Made by a program: the position numbers and the translations under genes. Positions 26,774 to 34,974 of a DNA stretch of 64,000 bases are shown piece by piece. How positions within the stretch are numbered: position 1 is the stretch's first letter; each line of letters opens with the position of its first letter. The stretch spans positions 940,001-1,004,000 of the forward strand of contig CP065003.1 in NCBI GenBank assembly GCA_016700175.1, read 5' to 3'. The notes under the pieces are model-generated. The model saw only the letters and a program-made list of their open reading frames with translations. It made no database searches and was not told the origin of the DNA. Source of the DNA: Acidobacteriota bacterium. Lineage in GTDB: Bacteria; Acidobacteriota; Blastocatellia; Pyrinomonadales; Pyrinomonadaceae.

Positions 26774-28039
26774 TCAGACGGGGATCCCGTCCTTGAAGAC
26801 CGCTTCCACCAGGTTCCCTCCGAACTCATAGCAGATCTCGCGATGGTCGCGCGTATCGAGGATCAGAAGGTCCGCTCGCTTGCCAATTTCGATCGAACCC
26901 GCTTCGGTTCCTTTTCCAACGGCGTGAGCGGCGTTGATCGTGAATCCGTTGATCGATTCTGCCGGAAGCAGCTTCTGGTATCTGCAGGCGATCGCCATCG
27001 CGATCGAGGGCGAGGGGCACGGCGCGGATCCCGGATTGTAATCTGTCGAAAGGGCGACGGCGCAGCCCGAATCGATCAGCTTTCTCGCATCGGCGAACTC
27101 ATCGGATCCGAGGTTGAAGTTCACTGTCGGGGTCACCACGCCAACGGTGGCCGACTTGGCGAGAAGCCCTATCTCGCGGTCGCTGATCGCGTCGAGATGA
27201 TCGACTGATGCTGCACCCAGAGAGATCGCTAGCTCCGCTCCGCCGAGATTAGTGAACTCGTCCACGTGGGCCTTGATCGCGAAGCCCGCTTTCTTCGCAG
27301 CCTCAAGAACCTTCCTCGTCTGCTCCAGATCGAACGCGTTCTTCTCGCAGAACACGTCGATGAAGATCGTTTCGCCGCCGGCATCCGAAAACCATTTCGC
27401 CGCCTTCGGGATCATCTCGTCGCAGATCATAGCGACGTAGTCGTCCGGGGTTCCCTTCGCGCCGTTCCTGTACTCGGGAGGCACCGCGTGCGCTGGAAGG
27501 AACGTAGGAACGACGTCGACCGGGTGTTCATCGCCGAGCCGCACGATCGCCTCGAGCATCTTCATCTCTGTTTCCGTGTCCAGGCCGTAACCGGTCTTGA
27601 TCTCGCAGGTCGTGACACCGTTTCGGAGCAGGCGGTCCAGCCGGACTCCTGAAAGCTCGACCAGTTCATCGACAGAAGCCTCGCGGGTCGCCCTTACTGT
27701 CGAAAGGATCCCGCCTCCGGCCTCCAGGATCTCCATATATTCGGCGCCCTTGATCCTCAGCTCGAACTCGTCGAGGCGGTCGCCGGCATAAACGATGTGC
27801 GTGTGGCATTCGACGAAGCCCGGCATCACGACCCGGCCTTCGGCGTCGATAACCTCGTCGGCATCGTGGAGGCGGAGGACCGTGTCCGAATCGCCGACCG
27901 TGTGGAACCTTCCGTCGACAACGGCCACGCCCGCATTTCTGTGGATCCCTGGATTCGCCATCTCCGGGCCCTTCTTCGGGCCTTGCGATGCGCAGGTGAC
28001 GAGTTCGCCAATATTGTGGATCAGGAGATCAGCTTTCAT
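26774..28039 (-). CDS. hutI: Imidazolonepropionase
   Basis: 421 residues. Third step of histidine degradation, hydrolysing 4-imidazolone-5-propanoate to formiminoglutamate. Amidohydrolase-fold motif GFVECHTHIVYAGDR (His79, His81 binding metal), KTGYGLDTETEMKM, HVDEFTN and STDYNPGSAP segments match the family. Convergent with mscS. No hutG or formiminotransferase gene is seen in the window, so the final step must lie elsewhere. Confidence 0.95.
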   Translation of the reverse strand: MKADLLIHNIGELVTCASQGPKKGPEMANPGIHRNAGVAVVDGRFHTVGDSDTVLRLHDADEVIDAEGRVVMPGFVECHTHIVYAGDRLDEFELRIKGAEYMEILEAGGGILSTVRATREASVDELVELSGVRLDRLLRNGVTTCEIKTGYGLDTETEMKMLEAIVRLGDEHPVDVVPTFLPAHAVPPEYRNGAKGTPDDYVAMICDEMIPKAAKWFSDAGGETIFIDVFCEKNAFDLEQTRKVLEAAKKAGFAIKAHVDEFTNLGGAELAISLGAASVDHLDAISDREIGLLAKSATVGVVTPTVNFNLGSDEFADARKLIDSGCAVALSTDYNPGSAPCPSPSIAMAIACRYQKLLPAESINGFTINAAHAVGKGTEAGSIEIGKRADLLILDTRDHREICYEFGGNLVEAVFKDGIPV

Positions 28040-28069
28040 CTTTGCAGCTCGAGGATCACGGAATTCCCT

Positions 28070-28621
28070 TCAGCGGCGAGCGGTCCAATGTCGCGCCGCA
28101 AGGAAGACAACGCTGATGGCAGACATCGATACGAAAATCCACTTCGCCTGGGTGACCGCACTCCCGACCGCTACCAGGTCTGAATTGAAACCGCGCAACG
28201 TTGAACCCGCAAAATAGCCCAGGAACAGGTTCTCAGCAATCTCGCAAACAAACATCGAGGCAGGAAGAACGATCAATAAGCCTGAACTACCTCTATGTTC
28301 AGCAGAATCAACGAAGGTCCAAATCAAACTGGCGAGGACCAAGGCGGACATCGCCGCAACAGCAATGTCCAAATACTGAAGGTTAGCGTAGGCTTGCAGG
28401 AACTCCTGGGGAATGTCGCACGCCTCGACAACCAGGTTTCCGAAGAATTTCTCAAGATCGATCTTCGTGTACCCGAAACGGGATTCCGGAAATGTCTGGT
28501 GCGACACCCGGTCCGCAAGCATTTGATAAGGACCCAGGAAATAGACCGCCAGATTGACCGCTGCAGCGACGATCGCTGCGACGACAGAGCCCGCAACCCG
28601 ATCTGTGTTCAGCTTCTTCAT
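28070..28621 (-). CDS. Membrane protein, paralogue of the next gene
   Basis: 183 residues with four hydrophobic segments (about residues 12-30, 88-108, 118-142 and 155-175). The large loop after the first carries PESRFGYTKIDLEKFFGNLV and EFLQAYANLQYLD, matching PEERFGYTGGDLYTFLDGYE and ATIEAYANLQLFD in the gene at 28655-29218. The two are clearly paralogues in tandem. I do not recognise a named family. The loop between helices 1 and 2 probably faces the periplasm and is the conserved part. Confidence 0.65.
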   Translation of the reverse strand: MKKLNTDRVAGSVVAAIVAAAVNLAVYFLGPYQMLADRVSHQTFPESRFGYTKIDLEKFFGNLVVEACDIPQEFLQAYANLQYLDIAVAAMSALVLASLIWTFVDSAEHRGSSGLLIVLPASMFVCEIAENLFLGYFAGSTLRGFNSDLVAVGSAVTQAKWIFVSMSAISVVFLAARHWTARR

Positions 28622-28654
28622 GTTTCAGTCACCGTCGCGGAAGTTCGGACAACG

Positions 28655-29218
28655 TCAGCTTTCATCGGATTTCCGACGGGCGAGGCGCAGGTAGATCGCG
28701 TGGACGGACAGTCCGACTGCCGAAAGGAAGCTCAGACCGCCACAGATCATCTTCAGAAGCGTCGCAGTCCCGGCCCCCTCGGCCAGCCCGTAATACCGCA
28801 TCGGAAGATCCCGAATAACGGAAATGATCAGGAAGTTCTCGAGAAGGTCGAACGCGCCCATCGCAAGCGGCAACAGGAGCAGCAGCGTCGGGATCCCGCT
28901 CCGGAAAAGCCTCGCCGCAAGAGCCCAAATGAATAGCGCGAGAGCAAGTGCGAGAAGGACCCCGTTCAGCGTGTCGAAAAGCTGGAGGTTCGCGTATGCC
29001 TCGATCGTCGCCTGATCAAGCCCCTTTTCATATCCGTCGAGGAATGTGTAAAGATCGCCGCCCGTGTAGCCGAAGCGCTCCTCCGGAAGAGGCCTGTCCG
29101 GGACCGCCGCGCGGACCGCGGCGTACGGTCCGAAATTAAAGAGCCATATTCCGTACCCCAGCGCCGCGGCGAATGCCGCGGCCACGAGAAGCACTCCGGG
29201 GGCCCTTCTATTCTGCAT
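28655..29218 (-). CDS. Membrane protein, paralogue of the previous gene
   Basis: 187 residues, four hydrophobic segments in the same places as its neighbour, and the same RFGYT...AYANLQ loop. The C-terminus (HAIYLRLARRKSDES) is basic and cytoplasmic-looking. It follows the AhpD-like gene (stop at 29222) by only 3 bases and precedes the paralogue at 28621 by 33, so the three probably share a transcript. Function unknown. Confidence 0.65.
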   Translation of the reverse strand: MQNRRAPGVLLVAAAFAAALGYGIWLFNFGPYAAVRAAVPDRPLPEERFGYTGGDLYTFLDGYEKGLDQATIEAYANLQLFDTLNGVLLALALALFIWALAARLFRSGIPTLLLLLPLAMGAFDLLENFLIISVIRDLPMRYYGLAEGAGTATLLKMICGGLSFLSAVGLSVHAIYLRLARRKSDES

Positions 29219-29221
29219 ATT

Positions 29222-29800
29222 TTAATCGTTCGCGGGTGCCCTTCCGACCCCAAGCGCGTCGGCGACTCGGTTGATGTAGTTGAACCAGGAGGCGATCAGG
29301 GTGATCTGCGTGATCGCCGTGTCGTCGAATCCCGCTTCTCTGAGCTTGTCGATATGCCCGGGATGGATCTTGACCGCGTCCTTGGTCAGCTGGATAGCAT
29401 AGTCGCACATTGCTCGCTCGGCGGAAGTGATCGGAGCGTTCTCGTAATCGTTCCGGAGCTTGTCGATCAGGTCGTCCTCGAGAGTTACGGCACGCAGAAA
29501 CTCTGCGTGAGATTCCACTCAGTAAAAGCAGTCGTTGGTTTCGGAGACGATCGTCGCGATTATCTCCTGCTGGCGCCTTTCCAGCGGAAGGTCGTCGCGG
29601 AAAAGCGTGCTGAGCAGCATGAACGCGTGGTACATCGCTTCCGGGATCAGCGTATGCGACTCGATGATCGATTCATCTACAGGAATCGTCGACGGATGGA
29701 CGGTGCCGTATTCCTTCGGATACGTAGCACGGACCTTGCCCATCAGCTCTAGCAGTTCGCCGTCGGCATCCTCGGGCTTGATCGTCTTTATCCAGGCCAT
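29222..29800 (-). CDS. Peroxidase-related/AhpD-like protein, probable selenoprotein (in-frame TGA = Sec94)
   Basis: The frame from ATG 29800 reads [20 protein letters not shown]...SETNDCFY, then TGA (29521-29519), then [20 protein letters not shown]...[12 protein letters not shown] to 29222: 192 residues with the TGA read through, the usual length of the carboxymuconolactone decarboxylase/AhpD-like 'peroxidase-related' family. In that family the motif is NxCFYC-x-x-H, so the TGA replaces the second redox cysteine (CxxC becomes CxxU). A perfect hairpin begins 9 nt after the TGA. Known: AhpD-like selenoproteins exist. Inferred: this is one. The alternative is a TGC-to-TGA mutation. Without Sec decoding it would appear as two ORFs of 93 and 98 residues. 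Confidence 0.75.
29491..29521 (-). promoter_or_regulatory. Candidate bacterial SECIS element
   Basis: On the minus strand TGA is followed by 9 nt and then CACGCAGA-GTT-TCTGCGTG, a perfect 8-bp stem with a 3-base loop starting with G (it could also be read as 7 bp with an AGTTT loop). Distance from TGA to the loop is 17 nt. This fits the known bacterial SECIS pattern (small apical loop with a G in its first two bases, roughly 16-37 nt from the UGA). The codons involved (GCA, TTT, CGT) are not the GC-ending ones favoured around it. Confidence 0.65.
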
Positions 29801-30065
29801 GGGAAGTTAGTTTAGTTACGAGTTCGGGAAGTGTCCAACCGGAAGACAAAGAGGAGATAACCGCAGAGAGCGGAGAGACTTTTTAAACGCGAAGGTCGCT
29901 AAGGACGCAAAGGAAGTCACCGCTGCTACCAATTCCTAATCCTGTCGAAATATCGTTGAAAGTCGAGGCCGTTTTGAGGGGAATTGCCTAAAACTCTTAG
30001 CGTCCTTCGCGTCCTTTGCGTTTACCCCTCCCTACAAATCTCTGCCCTCTCTGTGCTCTCTGCGG
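29801..30065. repeat. Long imperfect inverted repeat
   Basis: TAACCGCAGAGAGCGGAGAG near 29860 and AACGCGAAGGTCGCTAAGGA near 29885 face TTAGCGTCCTTCGCGTCCTT near 29997 and CTCTCTGTGCTCTCTGCGGT near 30046 in reverse-complement order, so about 200 bases can fold into one arm. No gene seen. The same style of sequence occurs at 9190-9300 and 37450-37530. Confidence 0.5.
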
Positions 30066-31361
30066 TTAAATTCTTCTGAACACGATCAGGTATACAGGTA
30101 TTCCGATGAGCACGATGCCTACTCCGAGAAGGCTCTCACGAGGATCGCGCAGGAGCAGCATCGCCGCGACGAAGCCCGTGACGAGTATGAAGATCACCGG
30201 CGTCAACGGAAACAAAGGCGTCACATACCCGCTCTTGTCCGCGCGGTCGATCGCGAACAGCCCGCCGACGATGATCATTATGAATACGATCGCGACGAAG
30301 AAGAAATACGAGACGATCTGGTCGAACGAACCGCTCACGATCAAGAGGCACGCCAACGCCATCTGGATCAGCGTCGCCCTGTGAGGCGTCTCCCACTTCT
30401 CGTGAAGCTTTCCGAACGAAGGAAAGAACAGCCCGTCTTTCGCCATCGCGTAATAGAGCCTCGGCGAAGCCATTAGGTATGCGAAGATCGTCCCCAGGAC
30501 CGAGATCACGACCAACGCCGCGAAGACCTTCCCGCCGAACGCGCCGAACAGCGCCGCGCCCGCCTGCGCCGCGAAGGTGGTCTCGTCGCCGACCTCACTG
30601 ACGGGGACAAGGTAGTAGAACACGGCGCTCGTCAGCGTGTAGATCACAGTGATCGTCCCGACGCCGATCGCGAGCGCTTTCGGCAGGTTTTTCGCCGGCT
30701 CCTCGACCTCGCCCGCGATGCGCGATACCTCCCACCAACCCGCGAATGCGAAATAAGCCCCGACCGATCCCCCGATCAGGGCCGCAGTCCAGTCGGGCGG
30801 AGCGGCGAAGAACGGATCGAAATTTCCCCAGTCTCCGAATCCGCCCAGGAAACCGATCACGATCAGCGCGACGAGCGAACCAATCTTCAACACGATCAAT
30901 ACATTGAGGACACCGGCTCCGAGCCTCGCACCGCGTATGTTGATCAGCCCGACGACGATCACGGTGGCGATCGCGAGAACGGTCTGCGCCGGCTGAGTCA
31001 TCGGGACGATGTAGGAGAAGTATCCGGCAAGGCCGACGCTGAAGATCGCGGTCAGGCCCGGATCGATGACAAGCAGGACGACCCATCCGAAAAGGAAAGC
31101 CGTCGCCTTTCCGTACGCCTCGCGAAGGAAGACGTACGGGCCTCCGGCTTCGGGAAACCGCGCAGTGAGTTCTGCGTACGAAAGCGCTCCGCACAAAGTC
31201 GCGAGGCCTATCACGATCCAGATCGCGAACAGCCAGAACGGGGACTGGACGGATTTCGCCATCCCAGCCGGAGTCAGGAAGATGCCGACCGCGATGACCT
31301 GCCCGACGATCAGCGCTGACGCGGTCCAGAGTCCGAATTGTCGTTTTAGATTCTCTGCCAA
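30066..31361 (-). CDS. Amino acid permease, APC superfamily
   Basis: 431 residues, about 12 membrane segments. The N-terminal FGLWTASALIVGQVIAVGIFLTP motif with the GxG-I-F break and the ELTARFPEAGGPYVFLREAYG segment are typical of APC (LAT/cationic amino acid type) transporters. The start is TTG at 31361, right after the TonB receptor stop (31366-31368), so the two genes are tightly linked and the permease is probably translated from the receptor's message. Substrate unknown; amino acids or peptide breakdown products are the natural guess. Confidence 0.88.
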   Translation of the reverse strand: MAENLKRQFGLWTASALIVGQVIAVGIFLTPAGMAKSVQSPFWLFAIWIVIGLATLCGALSYAELTARFPEAGGPYVFLREAYGKATAFLFGWVVLLVIDPGLTAIFSVGLAGYFSYIVPMTQPAQTVLAIATVIVVGLINIRGARLGAGVLNVLIVLKIGSLVALIVIGFLGGFGDWGNFDPFFAAPPDWTAALIGGSVGAYFAFAGWWEVSRIAGEVEEPAKNLPKALAIGVGTITVIYTLTSAVFYYLVPVSEVGDETTFAAQAGAALFGAFGGKVFAALVVISVLGTIFAYLMASPRLYYAMAKDGLFFPSFGKLHEKWETPHRATLIQMALACLLIVSGSFDQIVSYFFFVAIVFIMIIVGGLFAIDRADKSGYVTPLFPLTPVIFILVTGFVAAMLLLRDPRESLLGVGIVLIGIPVYLIVFRRI

Positions 31362-31365
31362 TTCT

Positions 31366-34323
31366 TCAGAAGTTGAATCGAACGCCCAGCTGGACGGCCC
31401 TCGGGCCTCCAGAGCCGAACACGCCTCCGGCGGTCGTCAAAGGCCGCCCGAAGCTTTCCGTCCCGAGCACGTTTCCGAATCCGGAGTAGTTCGTGTTCGA
31501 GACCCCGAGTATGTTCGTCGTGTTGAAGACGTTGAAGATCTCGACCAGGGGCTCGAGCCTGAACCGTTCGCGGAACGTAAACGTCTTCGAGATCCTTACG
31601 TCGAGCGCGCTGAACGAATCGCTGAACCGCGCGTCCGGGGGCGCCAGGGGAAGCGGATTCCCGTTGATGCCTCCGTTGGCGTTTGCGTCCTGGATGAACG
31701 CGTTCAATTCCGAAGCGTCGTTGAAGATCCTTCCGCCCGCGTTCCGCTGGATCAAGGGGATGCGGGACGATCCGTCCGGAAGGATGATATCCATCGGAAC
31801 GCCCGTCGCGAGCGTAAGGATCGGCGAGATCCTTATCTGCCAAGGCAATTCGGCGGTCCCGGAAAGGACGAACCTGTGGCGCTGGTCGTTCGGCGTCGGA
31901 CCGAACTCGAGCTGCAGGTTATTGGGATCAATGGGGCCGTTCGCGAACGGGATCTGGTCGTCGTTCGAATAGTTGAACGCCTTCGAAAGCGTGTACGAGG
32001 CGCGGAATCCGTACTTGTCCGCGAACCGCTTTTCGAAGCTAACAAGCAGGCCGTCGTAGAAGAACTTCACGCTCGATTCGAGGTTCACCACGCGGTCCGG
32101 TCCACCGACGACCGGGTTGTCCACGACGCCTATGTTCCTGCCGATGATGAAGTGCGTGCCGAAGTTATGGACGAGGTCGGCGCGGACAACGAAGTCGTCG
32201 ATGAATTCCCATTCGAAACCCAGGTTCGACTGCTGGATCATGGGGTTCTCGAGATCGTTATCGATGATGTTTATCCCCGAAGCTCCCGCGCCCGGCAGTA
32301 TGAAGCCCGTGAACGGGTTCTCGAGCGTCGGCGCGAACGGGAGGAATCTGCCGTTCTCGTCGAGAAAGATAGGAACGCCCATCGGGTCGGTCAATGCATT
32401 CCCCGCACGTACTGCGACGGGCAGCGCGCGTCCGTCGAGGCCCCTTTCCAGCGTGATCAGCTGAAGCACGACGCGGTCGTAGTAGATCCCGTATCCGCCG
32501 TGGATCACGAATTCCGCATTGTCGAACGGGGCGAAATTGAACCCGACCCTGGGAGCGAGATTGTCGTAATCGGCGGAGCGGTCGCCCTGATAGAAGCCGG
32601 CGACCAACGGATTGATGTTGTCGTAGCCCGAGACATTCTTGACGTTCGTGTCGAGCTCGTACCGAAGGCCGAGGTTCAGTGTGAACTTCGGCGTCACGCG
32701 CCAGTCGTCCTGGACGAAGAACGCGAAATAATTGTTGTCGACGTCCGGAAGGTCGAGCGGCTGGTCGGGTATCTGGCTACGGAGGGTGACCGCGAAAAGG
32801 AGGTCCGAGTCGTTGATCTGCCCGTCGTTGTTGCGGTCGAAGTCTGCGAAGTCCTGTACGAACTCGATCCTGCCCTCGCGGAAGACGCCCAGGAACAGGC
32901 TGGAGTCGATCTTCTGGAACTCGGCTCCGAACTTCAGCACGTGGTTCCCGCCGACATACGTGAACGTATCTGCGATCTGTATGCGGTTCTGCTTAGTCGC
33001 CTGCGGGACGCGGAAGCTCGATCCGTCGAGAAGGCTCGGGAACGTCAGCTGGACTCCGGTGGAGACTGGATTGGTGCTGTTGTCGAAGTTGTTGATGCTG
33101 AAGCTCAGGTCATTGATCGTGCTCGCGTTCATTACATACGACCAGTCGGCGACGAACGAATGGAACCGGTTCTTCAACGCCTGCCTGTAGGACTCGGACC
33201 CAAGCGCGCGGTCGAGCTGGCTTTGGCCGGTCGCGTCCTGATCTTCGAAGGTGTATCGGAAAGTGAGCGTGTTCTCGTCGTCGAGGATCGCATCCACTCG
33301 GGAGTTCAGAAGCAGATCCTTGAGTGGCGCCTCGGCGAATCCCCTTCGGATCGTCTGCGCCGCGACGTCGCGGATCCCAACGAGGACCGCGCCGTCCTGG
33401 TCTCGGTACTCGACAGCGCCGAAACCGAAAAGCTTGTCCGTGATGAAGGGGCCTCCAAGTGTAAAGGAATACTGCTGGCGGTCGAACGGGGGAGCATCGA
33501 GCGTGCGGTCGAAGGTCGCGGGAAGTTCCTGTAGGACTTTGTCGCGCTCGAAGAACGAGAACGATCCGTGCAGGTCGTTGGACCCGCGCTTGGTCACGAC
33601 GTTGATGACGGAAGTACCCGATCGTCCGTACTCGGCCGAAAAACGGTTCGTGGCGACCTGGAATTCCTGAACCGAATCCTGGGAGACGTTCACGAGCGGT
33701 CCGCCGACGACATCGTCGTTGTTGTCGGTTCCGTCGACGAGGACGCTTCCGCCGCGGCCGATGCCGCCGACGGATGAAACGAGGACCGTGTTGGCCTTCG
33801 TGGGATCGAAATTCGGGGCGGGCGCCGTGCCGGGCGTGAGGAACGCGAGTTCGAGGAAGTTCCGGCCGTTGAGCGGGAGGTTCTCGACCTCCCTTTCCTG
33901 GATGTTTGTCGAGACGTCGGAATCGACGTAGTCGACAACGTTCTCCCACACTTCTTCGATGGTGACCCGATAGTGACCGCCAACCTCTAATACCACATCC
34001 CGCTTGACAGCTTGACCCGCGTTTAGAACAACCGGTGGATCCAGCGCAAACTCATTGAATGCTGGAGCTTGTACAACAATGACGTACTTGCTCGCTGGTA
34101 ATCCAACCACGATGAAATAGCCTTCGGCATCGGTGAGTACGACTCGCTTAAGATTGATGTCTTCGCTCTTAACGACCACCGTCGCACCGGGAATGACCGC
34201 CCCGGTAGCGTCATAGACATAGCCGGATATTGAGCCGGTCGGCTGCTGGGCAAGCGATGTCGCGGAAGCGAGCGCAAGGAGGACGGAAAGGAGAATAACG
34301 CGACGGGGGGTCGATATCTTCAT
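31366..34323 (-). CDS. TonB-dependent receptor with carboxypeptidase-regulatory N-terminal domain
   Basis: 985 residues. Signal peptide to about residue 25 (LASATSLAQ), then a carboxypeptidase-regulatory-like beta domain (GSISGYVYDATGAVIPGATV, 30-115), a plug with NLPLNGRNFLELAFLTPGTAP near 155, and a long outer-membrane barrel ending in phenylalanine (LGVRFNF), the usual barrel-assembly signal. This is the 'OmpA/TonB-like with CarboxypepD_reg' class that is greatly expanded in Acidobacteria. It probably imports oligomeric nutrients; the next gene is an amino acid permease. Confidence 0.88.
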   Translation of the reverse strand: MKISTPRRVILLSVLLALASATSLAQQPTGSISGYVYDATGAVIPGATVVVKSEDINLKRVVLTDAEGYFIVVGLPASKYVIVVQAPAFNEFALDPPVVLNAGQAVKRDVVLEVGGHYRVTIEEVWENVVDYVDSDVSTNIQEREVENLPLNGRNFLELAFLTPGTAPAPNFDPTKANTVLVSSVGGIGRGGSVLVDGTDNNDDVVGGPLVNVSQDSVQEFQVATNRFSAEYGRSGTSVINVVTKRGSNDLHGSFSFFERDKVLQELPATFDRTLDAPPFDRQQYSFTLGGPFITDKLFGFGAVEYRDQDGAVLVGIRDVAAQTIRRGFAEAPLKDLLLNSRVDAILDDENTLTFRYTFEDQDATGQSQLDRALGSESYRQALKNRFHSFVADWSYVMNASTINDLSFSINNFDNSTNPVSTGVQLTFPSLLDGSSFRVPQATKQNRIQIADTFTYVGGNHVLKFGAEFQKIDSSLFLGVFREGRIEFVQDFADFDRNNDGQINDSDLLFAVTLRSQIPDQPLDLPDVDNNYFAFFVQDDWRVTPKFTLNLGLRYELDTNVKNVSGYDNINPLVAGFYQGDRSADYDNLAPRVGFNFAPFDNAEFVIHGGYGIYYDRVVLQLITLERGLDGRALPVAVRAGNALTDPMGVPIFLDENGRFLPFAPTLENPFTGFILPGAGASGINIIDNDLENPMIQQSNLGFEWEFIDDFVVRADLVHNFGTHFIIGRNIGVVDNPVVGGPDRVVNLESSVKFFYDGLLVSFEKRFADKYGFRASYTLSKAFNYSNDDQIPFANGPIDPNNLQLEFGPTPNDQRHRFVLSGTAELPWQIRISPILTLATGVPMDIILPDGSSRIPLIQRNAGGRIFNDASELNAFIQDANANGGINGNPLPLAPPDARFSDSFSALDVRISKTFTFRERFRLEPLVEIFNVFNTTNILGVSNTNYSGFGNVLGTESFGRPLTTAGGVFGSGGPRAVQLGVRFNF

Positions 34324-34540
34324 TTTGGTTCTTGTCTCTCAAGATAAGAGACACCGGACAAGAGGTCAGCTCTGACGAAGCTTTCGCTCGGACCTCATTT
34401 TCGATTTCGAAGTTTTTCTTGGTGGTGTCGCAAGGAACAAGCAAGCGAACAACGGATTTGCGGAGCATTATAACAGCCGCGGACGATTGTCACACTTGTG
34501 AAGGGTCGGTGAGGGACGGTGGGTCCGGGAGACCTTCTTC
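34324..34540. other. Intergenic region upstream of the TonB receptor
   Basis: No gene seen. It presumably holds the receptor's promoter, but no convincing -35/-10 pair could be assigned. The palindrome-rich element begins at 34541. Confidence 0.4.
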
Positions 34541-34695
34541 GGCTCCGTCAGGAGCCCAATGTCTGTGGAAATGCGATCCGCGAAATGGCCCGCGCTCCGT
34601 TAGGAGCGCAATCTGCACAATAAACATTCAGCCCCGATGGGGCTGGGATCATATACGGCGAACCCGTGCTACAGACATTTGGCTCCTCCGGAGCC
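34541..34695. repeat. 155-bp stem-loop-rich element with inverted ends
   Basis: Ends: GGCTCCGTCAGGAGCCCAAT continuing GTCTGTGG at the left, and reverse complement GGCTCCGGAGGAGCCAAATG continuing TCTGTAGC at the right, i.e. about 28-base imperfect terminal inverted repeats. Inside are further palindromes CGCTCCGTTAGGAGCG (34593-34608) and GCCCCGATGGGGC (34631-34643). Noncoding. Confidence 0.6.
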
Positions 34696-34974
34696 GGTGA
34701 CCAAGTAAGATTTGGAATAATCAGTAAGGTCCAGCTTGAACAGAATGAATGGCTCAGGTTGGAGCGGGTGACCAAGAGGGGTTTTGGAACAATCAGTTGC
34801 CCCCCGCTTCAGCGGGGGGATTCAGAGATGCCCTTTCATTCGCAGCCGGCTTCAGCCGGGGATCTCGGGGCTAAAGCCCCTATCCTGTTTTGTTTACCCG
34901 GTTGACCCCCGTCTGAAGCCGGGGGCAACTGATGTCCGACAAATTGGTGAAGGAGAAAACAATTAAAACCAAAT
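34696..34974. repeat. Array of GC-rich palindromes
   Basis: CCCCCGCTTCAGCGGGGGG (34801-34819), CCGGCTTCAGCCGG (34843-34856), GGGGCTAAAGCCCC (34867-34880) and CCCCCGTCTGAAGCCGGGGG (34905-34924) follow one another. Two copies of GGAGCGGGTGACCAAG-like/GCCGGTGACCAAG words also occur. No gene seen. Confidence 0.5.

Noticed and set aside
29222..29518. Separate 98-residue AhpD-like protein starting at GTG 29518
   Set aside because: It would lack the N-terminal half and one redox residue of the family. The frame is continuous with 29519-29800 through the TGA, so a single gene is more likely.
31066..33534. An 822-residue open frame antisense to the TonB receptor gene
   Set aside because: The receptor has clear family motifs, signal peptide and barrel end. 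The opposite frame is charged low-complexity sequence produced by GC-rich third positions.
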